Shown here: piece by piece, positions 23,539-34,300 of the stretch | Layout of the letters: the number at the start of each line of letters is the position of its first letter | How positions within the stretch are numbered: position 1 is the stretch's first letter | DNA from: Cristatella mucedo | Taxonomy: Eukaryota; Bryozoa; Phylactolaemata; Cristatellidae | Reading direction: 5' to 3' | Assembly: GCA_009760855.2 (NCBI GenBank) | Contig: WPIO01000127.1 | Location: forward strand, 731,501-795,500 | DNA: 64,000 nt | Translations under genes and position numbers: made by a program | Notes under the pieces: model-generated | What the model was told of the DNA's origin: nothing | Database searches by the model: none | Seen by the model: the letters and a program-made list of their open reading frames with translations, nothing else

Positions 23539-23974
23539 TGCGAATATGCATCTTTCTCAAACCGACATGGTCCGTGATGTCTTGGCACTCACCAGCAAAC
23601 GAAAGTTCACATCCCTGGAAACTTCCTCGACAGCACTCGGGTAAAACACGATAAATGAATATCTATCCTTTTCACCTTAACACCCCTACAGCTGTGTGAG
23701 CCTGAAGTTTTACGAATTACTGTAGCCATTTGCGCTACCACTGATGTTTTATCACTCACTGGAACTCTATTTCTCACCAAACCTGTCGGTCTGAGGGCCG
23801 TCGACGTGTTTTTCTAGCTAAACACAAGGTGGCACTGCTCGTCACCCGGTACAGCCACACGATACGTCCACCCGTGGTCTCATGACTTGAGTTTAGTATG
23901 CACACTAACAACGGTGGAGAAATTACGGGTAGTATTTATTTCCTGTACACGCTTACATTTGCACTTTGTAAGAT
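23539..23974. other. Intergenic, no feature recognised
   Basis: No supported gene or repeat. Confidence 0.35.
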
Positions 23975-24075
23975 AATAATAAGAGTAATAGCTGTATTTT
24001 GTATAGTACCCTCAGAGACAGAATCTTATTTTTGGCACTTGACACATGCTACATGGACTGCATTACCAAATGCTT
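23975..24075 (-). mobile_element. LINE-A tail fragment, decayed
   Basis: AATAATAAGAGTAATAGC tail then CCTCAGAGACAGAATC, a weak match to the inverted hairpin region. Confidence 0.5.
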
Positions 24076-24171
24076 GATGGGGAATAAGTAAATCGTCATT
24101 AATTGTGACTTCCATGCTGCTAACATAATTAAGTAAAACCATTAACCTGCCACGACGATGCAATCATGCAC

Positions 24172-24462
24172 TTTTAGGAAACACCTATTTAGGACAGCAT
24201 TTAGTGGGTCCCTGTGATTCATCCTTCATGTGCTAATGCGTGCTGACACTGTGCGTGCTGACACTAAGCATGCTGCCACTATCCAAATTTGCATGCTGAC
24301 CCTGTGCATGCCTCCCCTTACCATGTTATTCATGTTGTTTATCAAGCATGATATTACTCACCTTTCACTTGCATTTCCCTTTGCAGCAGGTGTAAAGCAC
24401 CTAGAAAGAGATTGAGTTCTCTGAGGGCGCTGTATCAAGTGCATTATTATTATTAGTATTAA
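24172..24462 (+). mobile_element. LINE-A 3' UTR
   Basis: Begins at ACACCTATTTAGGACAGCAT (end of ORF) and runs through the hairpin region to ATTATTATTAGTATT. Confidence 0.85.
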
Positions 24463-25200
24463 AAATGTAGCCTGGCCAGATTTGTGAGATCGAGTGTGCA
24501 GACTGTGGCGCCCGCATACAAAGCAGTATGACCAGCCAGTGAGTTACAGTAATCTCTCATTCGTCTTACCTAGTTACTGTGGGCCTAGGTTAATTGGTCA
24601 ACTGGAGTTGGTCTCTGATGGTTGCGAGAAGCACGCCATGGATCTGCAACTTTAACAGTACGGCAATTGAAAAGCGTAGCATTTTCAAGGCTGTGCAATA
24701 CTCGACAATAAATGTGCTAAATGACGTCAACATTTTAGGATCACTTTTAAACTTGTAGAATTTCACGTGAAATTATGCGGGGAGGACTAAAGCTTCCCAT
24801 CGGCAATTTCCGGGTGATTTTTAGACGGTTGTAAAGAATTGCATAATTTCTCATAATGATTAGCAATTGATTTATGTTCTTGGCCCGAAATTGGACCAGT
24901 ATATATTTGGTTGAAAAGCACTTTAAAAAAGTCAGCTGTCATACCCAATATACAACTTTAGCTTGCAAAGCTAATCTGCGGTCAATTTGCGACGGATATC
25001 TAAACATTTCTGCAATGACAAGGGCCATTTTCTTTTTTTCCAATTGACTAAAATGAAATTTTCCATGTGACTGAAATTCACTTAGCGTGAGCTAGCACAA
25101 ATAGTGACTTTTCCGGAGACCACCCGAAATAGATTATAGCCCAAAGAGAAGTCTAAATGGTAACATCGTCCAGAACTTTCCGTCTATTTTCGATCGTGCG
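24463..25200. other. Intergenic, AT-rich, possibly decayed satellite
   Basis: Scattered resemblance to the satellite to its right, but too diverged to delimit. Confidence 0.3.
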
Positions 25201-26225
25201 TTGTAGATTGCCGTATTCTACCAGGCCATTGCATTCGATTGTCATTAATCTCCCGAGATAAAACGTGCAATGTGGGTTAAAATATGTTTGCCAATTATTT
25301 GGCGTGATAATTAGAGCATCGAACAGCCAAATTCTATTCAATCTGAAACAGATTGTGGTCGAAGCCAGGCCATTGCCATCGATTGACATGCATTGCCCTC
25401 GATTGTGCGCTCTCGATTGTTTAAAAAGATGTGGTTGCACTTGCAATGTACTGTGATTCGAAAGAAAAGTTGGAGCTTCTCTCAGCAATTGACGGTCTAT
25501 TTGTAACGGGCCGTTATGGATTGGCACATTTTCCCGGGCCATTGCCGCCGATAACCGTGCATTGCCATCAATTGAACGCACGAAATGGGTTAAACTTATG
25601 CGCGTGCACAGTTAGATGCTACATGTAATGAGGGCTGCAGTTTCTTGCAGCCAATGTTTTTGATCGTCCACGGGTTGCAAAATTTGCTCCCACCGCAGAT
25701 TTCCTCGCCTTACGGAAATTTATGAGCGAAGCATCTTGAAAATGCCACGATTTCACTTTGGATGCAGCGGAATGTTATGTTGCATGACAATTGGGGCTTG
25801 GCCCTGCCAATTTCTCGTCGACTTGTCGCGAGTTGGGACATAGGCCAGAGCCATTGCTATCGATTGCCATTCATTGCTCGAAATTGTACGTGCGCGATTG
25901 GTTAAAATGATGTGGTTTCACTGTAAACACAGTTCGCTAGGACATGTAAGAAAAGTTTGATCTTGGCCCAGTCACTTACCAGTGATTTGCGATGGATCAT
26001 AATGGATAGCCGTATTTGTCCGGGCCATTGCCTTCGATTGCAATACGTTGCCCGCGATTGAATGCACAGAGTGGGTTAAAAGTAAGTGCGTGAGCAGCGA
26101 GATGATACGAGGAACGAGAATTGGAATGCAGCGGATTTCTCGTCGATTTTCCATGGATTGCGGTATTGGCCCCTGCCATGGCTGCTGTCGATTGCCGTGC
26201 ATTGCCTACGCACGACTACCCGGCG
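25200..26225 (+). repeat. Degenerate satellite of about 160 bp, array 2
   Basis: Core CCATTGCC-T-CGATTG recurs at about 25226, 25368, 25530, 25845, 26022 and 26175 (spacing about 142-177, one gap about double). A second element, TGGGTTAAAA(T)GATGTG, follows each core by about 45-60 bp. Monomers are diverged from each other, so the array is old. Confidence 0.6.
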
Positions 26226-27515
26226 TTTGCTACCACAGCAGACGATGCTGCGGGCGCAGCAGACGACGCTCGGACGCAGCAGATAATGCAGCGGGAGCTC
26301 TATGAGCGCACATCTCTCACCTAAATTTACTCGGAAATAGGCTGAGACGCAACGAGCGGGTATTTAAATTATTGTGCGACAACAAATTTCACAAGCCAAC
26401 TAGGAATAAGCTGACTGACTCAAATAGCTGACAATTTTGCGATTGGTTTCGAAGGAAATCTAAAATCGTTAAGCGACCACCTAGAAGTAAACTTAGCTAT
26501 GCTGGCATTAGCGTACATTAGTTAACCAGACTTCTTAGTTATTTAAATGAAATTAGCCTCGTGCAGAATGAAAGACTTACACGAATTCTTTGACATTCGT
26601 ATGGACAGAATTGTGCCAGTACGATTACAGCTCGCTAAGCTAAAAGGATAAGAAACGGCGGTGTGAGCGCTCAACTGCGGTTTTCAGTCTAGTCCGCTCA
26701 AGGTCAAGGTTTAGCCCACTGTCGGAAAAATTTGGCAGTGTTAAACCTCAATGAGTGCGTAAACTGATCATTCTTGAGACTGCCATCTTATTATATTGAT
26801 GGAAGACCTAACTTACTTTGACGCTTAGACTAAGTTTAGCTTAACTTTAGCTTTCTCGCTAGCGTCCTATTCTGCTCTCACACATTACTAGCACTGAAAC
26901 TAGCCCGATAACTCAAAACCGCTAAAGACCACGAGGGTGTATATCTTAATTTCTATTTATATAATTTCTATTCGCTGGAGGTGGAAGCAGTCCGCCATTT
27001 GTGTTATTATTATTACTTGAGTGCGAAGTGGCCTTGCAACCGGAATCAAATGGGAATCACAGCATTAATAAGTTAACGATAGTGGCAGCTCACCCCATCA
27101 GCGGGGTAATAACCGCCAAGCACCAATCGCCTGCCATACTGTTTCGAGAGCTGCAGCTCGCGCACCGGAAGCACTGAGGAGTTACTGATAGCGTAAAAGA
27201 CTCAAGGTCAAAGGCTTCAAAGTAAAATAACTCTTATTTGAGCTTAATGCAATAATGAACTGGTTTCCAGCAAAATCAATCTCTGAGCACAACCGCGGGT
27301 TCCGGTTTCCCCTAGAGGGCTCGTCGTGTCACAAGACTAGTCCTCGTTTAGCTGGACATTGTCGTAATTCCATAGTAAAGCGAGAGCTAGCAGCTTCGAC
27401 TTCTAGTCTGGCGCACCGAGCCAGTTTTCAGCTCACTTCCATTCAGCTCCTCCACTCTTTTATCTGGACGCCCTTCTTTTTTCCATTCTACTTGTGCGTC
27501 GCTTTCTCTTCGGAG
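26226..27515. other. Intergenic upstream of MCT-like gene 2
   Basis: No gene or repeat family recognised. A GCAGCAGACGATGCTGC-type patch lies at 26240-26290. Confidence 0.35.
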
Positions 27516-28263
27516 TGACGTCAGTGACGCAGCGTGAGCCTAGTGACGCAGCACTGCACTCAAAGAGTGCCTGCTCAATTTCACGGCACTTCGCTCGCTC
27601 GTTCTAGATTAAGAGCACCGAAAACTTTGCTACAGCCTCAGTACCGCATTCGAATGGCTGACGCTGCAAAGTGCTCCTCTCAGACCAATTTCTCCGGAGT
27701 GCAGCCAAATGCCGCCACCGCGAGATGCGACGGACGATGCGGTGGCATAATGGCGCTGGGCCACACAGAACAATGCAGGGATACACTTTTATTTTAACAT
27801 ATGGTCCAATGCGTAGGGCCGCAAGTGGAATCGCCCGCCCAGGCAGTTCCGCGAGGCTCGCAGTAATCCGCCGCAGCCGTACCGGCGGCGGCAGCGGGGC
27901 GTCGGCATCTCAGCAATTGCACCTGCTGGCAATAATTACGCAATGAACGATCTAGCGCCCTACCGGCGAGAGCTCGCGTTCGGAAAGTTCGGTTGCTCGA
28001 GCGCCAGGTACTCGACTTCGCCCGACTGGTCGCAGTAGCCGTCATCCCGTCAGCGGCCACCACCGCACTCCACAGCCTCGTCAGTTTGACGTCGCCTAGC
28101 CGCGGGCCGGCCGGCCGCTGCACGCGTCTCGGCCGCTCGCTGAACGCGTCTCGGCGCTGCCTGCTTCCGGTGCAGCGACGACCTCTGGAATTCCTGAGCT
28201 GATGCAAGTGACCGTCGGGGTCATCGGCTAACTGGAGCGGCGCGAAGGTTGACGCTACAGATC
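27516..28263 (+). promoter_or_regulatory. Probable promoter and 5' UTR region of MCT-like gene 2
   Basis: Becomes increasingly CpG-rich towards exon 1. A perfect CRE, TGACGTCA, lies at 27516-27523, followed by GTGACGCAG-type near-repeats around 27524-27553. No TATA box is evident. The transcription start cannot be set from sequence alone. Confidence 0.45.
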
Positions 28264-28339
28264 ATGCAGCAACGGCGGCGGCGGCGGCGGTCGGCCTCCG
28301 TGCCTGTGGATCGAGGCTGGGCCTGGGTGGTGGCGCTCG
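28264..28339 (+). CDS. MCT-like gene 2, coding exon 1
   Basis: 76 nt: MQQ, a six-arginine run (CGG repeat), SASVPV and then [10 protein letters not shown]. Donor G|GTAAGT, phase 1, at the same codon position as in gene 1. Lies in a GC-rich promoter-type segment. Confidence 0.85.
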
Positions 28340-31300
28340 GTAAGTGGCTGCTGCCTCGAGGCGCGCGCCGCCGCCGCCGCCGCGCGCGAGCCTCGAGTTC
28401 GCTGAGCCCGCCGAGCCTCGAGCTAGGAACGCGTGCTCGAAGGCCACGAGGCGCGAAGTGCTCTGTCCGTCCGTCTGCCGCTTTCCAGTCACCATTCGCT
28501 GCCGCTGGCGTCGGTGCCTACTTCTCCTTGACCGCGCCCAGATAGGCTCGTCTGGCAGCAGTGCAGGCTGAGCGAGCCCTCTGACGCTCAGCCTGCGCCT
28601 GAGCGGAGCCACGCTCGCTCGCTCCTGCTTCTAGGACTATGAGCGGTTCGGCTTGTTAGTTACGTACCCTAGGGGTCGCAAAGCCACGGCAAGGTCATGA
28701 CCCTGGGCAGTCGCATGTGCTAGACCGAAATGAATTATGGAATATAGCGGACGTATAATAGTGAAGCCTAGAATTACACGATGCCAAAGTCGTTGCATGC
28801 GGTGCCACGAGTCGAACGAGATTTTCCGACTCGCTGTAAGCGTAAACGAGGCGACGCCCGATTTTGCGTCCTAAGGTTTTAATTTAGATTGACGAACGGC
28901 TGGACGAATTTAAGGCGAGAAACAGACGTAGCGAGAGCACATCAGAGCAGCATGACAAACGGATAGGCTGGCTGATGCAATGCGCGCGATGTCACGTGAC
29001 TTCATTGCTCGTCAGAGGAGCTCGATACTCGATAGGTTAAGCCTGCGACCGAACTAGCCGCGCTGCTGCGGCAGCACATGGGGGACCAGACGAGCTGACG
29101 ACGTATGCATCAGTTCAATGCAATTAAAAATGCCGATCGCGTTTCCTGCATAAATACAATTGCAGTTGCCTTGAGGCATTTTCACAAACTTTCGGAGAAC
29201 TTTGAGTGTCCCACTCTTTCTGGATGGCAAGCTCACATAACGGGCAGACGTCAATGTAGCGTCGCTAAACGATTCGATTTTGAGTTTAGGGGTGAACAGA
29301 TCCTGGATCATGGTGGCACGCTGGCTTGCCCATAAGGTTAGTCTTATTCTATGTTGTTTGCTATTATTATCGTTAAACTCACGGAAGATAGTGGCGATTG
29401 AAGCACGAATGTCGGCAGTAAGGCACTGCCCTCATCCAACGCTGGTTTTCTCCGTCGGTTAAGGCGCTCGCCCCGGGGACCAAGGTCTGGCTGAGATCGT
29501 CGGCTCGAGTCCCGAGGCATATATGAAGGGCCTGAATAGATATTAAATCTTCTTAGGGTGCAATACAAATGAATTATATTTATTTAGTTTTTTTATAGCA
29601 CGCCAGATGACGGGCAAGTGTCACTGAAGCGATGCTAGACGCATTTTCCAATAGAGATGGGATCTCACCTGATTTGCGATGTTTATATGCGCAATGTGCT
29701 GTAGAAGGCAGCAACAGGTCTATGCAACTCCAATGGAGGTCTTTCGAGAAAGAAAATGCACGGCGCCGGGATTTGGCTCATTAATCGGTAGAACTTGGAG
29801 TGGCATCTGGGCCAGTACGGTGACTGTCTGGCTTATTATCGGAAAACTGGCTTCTGACCCAAACTCTGACCTTTTATTCTATATTTAGCTCATTTCCACT
29901 CAATGGCTCATCAGCACATTTATTGAAGTTTCTTTTTCTTTGTGTTACTCTATCTCCGTGGCCGTAAGAATCCTTTTTTTGCGAAAACTTCAAATTTCAG
30001 TTGGTGAGAATCGTTTCACGCAAGTTATACCGAGTCAGACAACCTTTCGGTCCCGACATGGCTCGCAAAGGTACGGGCAAATAGCAGCAAAGGTACGGGC
30101 GTTCAACAGCGGCCGTGGCCTTGACACCAACGGGTCCGTTGCCTTGAGTTAAAATGCCAATGCCAAAACAGGAAACGCAGCCTGATTGCCTCTTTCGTGG
30201 CGTTGGCTGGTCCATGGCCTCGGCCATAGATTTTCTCATTATCTGTTCATGGCCGTTACACTTGAGAAAGCGCGAACGAATAATGAATAAAAGTCACAAA
30301 CTGGCAGATTTAGCTCACCACCATTTCGAAGCGCCTCCAAAGACGTTAAGCTTTCTTGGGGCTCTGTAAGAATCAATTGCACGTTTGATTTATTTCTGCA
30401 CCGCTAGAAACGCACAACTTTCCGGGAGCTAGGTAGTACGCCCTCTCGTGCCGTCTCAATGAAACCTAGGCTTCGTTGCTTTATTCTAGAAATACTACCA
30501 ATAACTTTGGTACGGTGAACTCATTCAATCGGATTGTTGCGTCAGGTTCAAATTTAATAATAATAATAATAGTACATTTGTATAGCACTCTCGAAAAACC
30601 TAATCTCTTTCTAGGCACTTCACATTTACTTCAAAGGAAGCATGTTCGAATGCTTAGTGTTTGCATGCTCAAAGACAAGAAGCATAACACGGTTAGAGGT
30701 GACATGCATAGGGTCAGAATGCAAATATGGCCACTGACAGCACGCACAGTGTCACCATGCATAAGCACACAAAGAAAAAATCTCGAGGGCCCACTAAATG
30801 CTAGAACAAATAAACGCGTCTTTTGCTTCTTTTCAAACGGCGTCAAGTCAGCGGATGCCGTGAGGCCGGTCAGAAGTGAGTTCCAGGCTTTGGGACCATT
30901 ATAATAATAATAATGCACTTGATAAAGTGCCCTCAGAAAACTGACAATAAAGCGCCCTCAGATAACTCAATCTCTTTCTAGGTACTTTACATTTGCTGCA
31001 AAGAGAAATGCAATTGAATGGTGAGTAATATCATGCTTGATAAACATCATGAATAACATGGTTAGGGTGACATGCAAAGGGTCAGCATGCAAATGTGGTT
31101 AGTGGCAGCATGCACAGTGTCAGCACGCATAAGCACATCAAGGGCGAATCACAGGGACCCACTAAATGCTGTCCTAAATAGGTGTTTTAAGTTCTTTTTA
31201 AATGTGGTCAAGTCAGGGGATGATCTGACGCAAGTCGGGAGGGAGTTCCAGGCTTTTGGAGCATACAAACTAAATGCGCGGTCTCCAAAGGATTTGAGGT

Positions 31301-34300
31301 TTGTACAAGGAATTGGTAAACTGTTGGATTCCGAAAAGCGGGTGGTACGATGCTTGGCCTGGTGGGGGAGTAGATCTGAGAGATACGAATTAAAGGTGTG
31401 GTCATTAAATGATTTGAGGTTCATACGAAGTTCAGGTAAATGATACAATTCAGAAAAGCCGATTGGTACGATGCTTAGCCTGATGGGAAAGTAAATCTGA
31501 CAGGTAGGGTAGAGGCAAACAACGAACGAGCATAAAATAGAATGACAGAGCTTTTAAGTCTATGCGTTGCTTGAATGGGAGCCAGTACAGGTTGGCGAGA
31601 AGTGGTGGTATGCGGCCACTGTGACGCTCACTACAAACAAGCCAAGTTGCAGAGGTGTGCACCGACTTTTCATTGAATTTTATTCATTGTGCACGTTCGA
31701 TGCGTATCAAGTCACTGCGAGCGGCAGTTTGCACCCGTTTCAGCATCCTGCGGAATATTCGGTCTCGCTGGAGGCTCGTTGAAGTCGGCTGGTATTGTGT
31801 ACGTCGAAGCCAGTGAGCGGTATGACAACGTCGGAGTCGAAGCGCTGTGGATATTTACGATCGCCCAGGCGGCCACCTTCTGCACAGGTACTGCCGGTGA
31901 AGAACTCCGTCCTCCATTTAAGCATATATGGCGGCGTTTTCGCTGACGAAGCTGAGTGACCTCCGTTGGCTGCTGAGCGAGCGAGGGCTGTGCACTGGCC
32001 GGCTGCAATCGAGTCGAGGCTGAGAGCCAAAGCGCCTGCCTCGCGCTAGCTTATCCCGCAGGGCGTTCTTACCGCTAGCGCTAGCAGCGCTACTAGTTTT
32101 GGTAGACGTTCAACGTAGAACTTTAGTGAATCCTCAGCTTTAATTTTCCTCCACCCACGCACTCGAAATTCAGACGGTGTAATTCCTCCCCCCCCCCGCG
32201 AAATGTACCACGCGAGCGAACGCATGAGGCTGGCAATTGCAAATGTCGTACCGAGCTACAACCACTACACTTTCTTCTGTCGTTGCTGGTGACGGTTTAC
32301 TCTAACTGTCTCAAATTGCACTAGCCGAGCAGCAACTGGGCACGTTGCAATCGCAAATCAGTTAACAAGCTTTTATCCAGCTTACCTGTCGAATGTAGAT
32401 AGACATTTAGATCTCCAACAGTGCAACGCAAGAAACGATCTTGTTATAGTCATCGTAGTAGCGGAAACTAATGAAAGGATCAGCGAGTGAGATTCTGCAA
32501 TGCGACTAATTTTGCTCAGATGGTAAAGACGGGGGTGACACGCTAAGGCTCCCTGGATGCTGCAACATTTAACGCTCAGCTAATGATGCGTGCGCACCGC
32601 TCAGCTTTCCCTTTGCCCCAGTGAACTTGAAGTTGTTCTTGGTTTCTGCGTACTTTGGGCAAATACCTTGACCGATTCAGTGCATGTTACTAGCGAGAGG
32701 TCCTTCTAACAGGTGTCTTCCCTGAGAACCCTCTTTCACATTGTGGCCTCAGCACGATACTCGGGTTGCTTGCTTTGTCGTGTTTGTCTGTGCATGCCTT
32801 CGCTTACTGATGTTTCTGCTGGGAATTCTAAAGTGCCTTGATAGAGATTCATTTCGTTTGGGATCTTATGCGAGCCACCCTTTACAAGTATTACTGTTAG
32901 GGTAAAAACTCGAGAGTGAGCTAAGGCAATCACCATTCTGCCCCAGCGAGTGCAGTCATCCTCTGTGAGAGGAGGGGTAGCGAGACGCAGCGAAGCGAGC
33001 TGATTCTAAGGCTCCAACCATCCGCGTTGCACATTGGCTAATCATTCCTGACATGGGAGTGAAGATGAAGACGGGTATCGGCTGATGTGCATCAAACCAT
33101 AGAAGCTGGTGCACATCTGAACTTGGGAGCTGGTGCACATCTGACCTTGGGAGTTGGTGCACATCTGTCATTGGGATCTGGTACACATCTGACCTCGGTA
33201 GCTGGTGCACATCTGACCGTGGGAGCTGGTGCACGTTTTACCCTGGGAGCTGGAAAGCTGGCTGAACTGGCAGCCGGAACTGTTTGCTATTAATGGCAGG
33301 ACGCCTAGCTGCATGGCCGTCAGCTAAGTTTCGAAGGGAGGATCAAGGTCACAAGCGTGAGCAGCCAGTTGACATGCTGACAGCTCGGTTGAAGTGCAGT
33401 CACCGCCAGCAGCCACTGACGACAAGTCTCAACGGCATGCCTGCACACGCTGTCGCTGCTGCACACTGTCGCATGCTGTCTAAGCTATGACAAGTCGCTA
33501 AGACGCGCTGTCGCATGCTGTCGATGCTTTTCGCTGTCACTGATTCACGCCAGTGCGGTTTCCTGATTTCCATTTGCGTCTGATCTCTGCGTACAAATGA
33601 ACTCGATTCGTTCACCTGCAGGCCCTTTCGCTGGATTTTATATACGCCGAACGTCACACCGAACCGTGATTATCGTAGGAGCGGCTATCATGAGTTCAGC
33701 CGTTATTGTATCGGGATTTCTTCCAAGCATCAGCATGATGTACCTGACGTGGACCCTGCAAGGTGAGTGCTAGCCTAGCTCTACAGCAGCGATAGAGCGC
33801 TAGCAGCGACAGAGTATCAGTGGCGACGGTACGTCAGTGGCAACAGACCAGCGTGCACCCGTCGAATGGTGCTGCTTAACCACTGGGCCAAACCAGCTCA
33901 TTTATTGTTTGCATGACCTGCTGTTTGGCATGCTAAAAGTGTGCTCGGTATGTCGGCACCTCTTATTCGCTCTTTCATGTGCTGCATGTGCAATGGATTG
34001 CAGTGATTATATGTTGAGATACAGGCCGTTAAAAAATAAAATAAATACGAGCTAATTTAACAGCCTCTTTTGTATAACGACAGAAGACCCTTTATGGCTA
34101 TCGCCACCGCTTCTGGTGGCGATAAAGAATCGCCCAAGTCAGGATTAGCACCCACGACCCAAGTCAGGATTAGCACCCATGTCAGGATTAGCACCCTATT
34201 CGGACCTAGGTACCGAACTCGCGAAAAGTAACCGCCTTACTCGGTGTGCCATCACGGTTCATCGTGCCAGTGCTAGATAACCGTGTCTCATAACCGTGAA

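Noticed and set aside
29450-29530. tRNA-like sequence with Leu/Ser-type arms
   Set aside because: Carries the SINE-A tail and recurs around the window.
33087-33293. Repeat protein of GAHLTLGA units
   Set aside because: Product of the 24-bp minisatellite inside an intron; no flanking coding signal.
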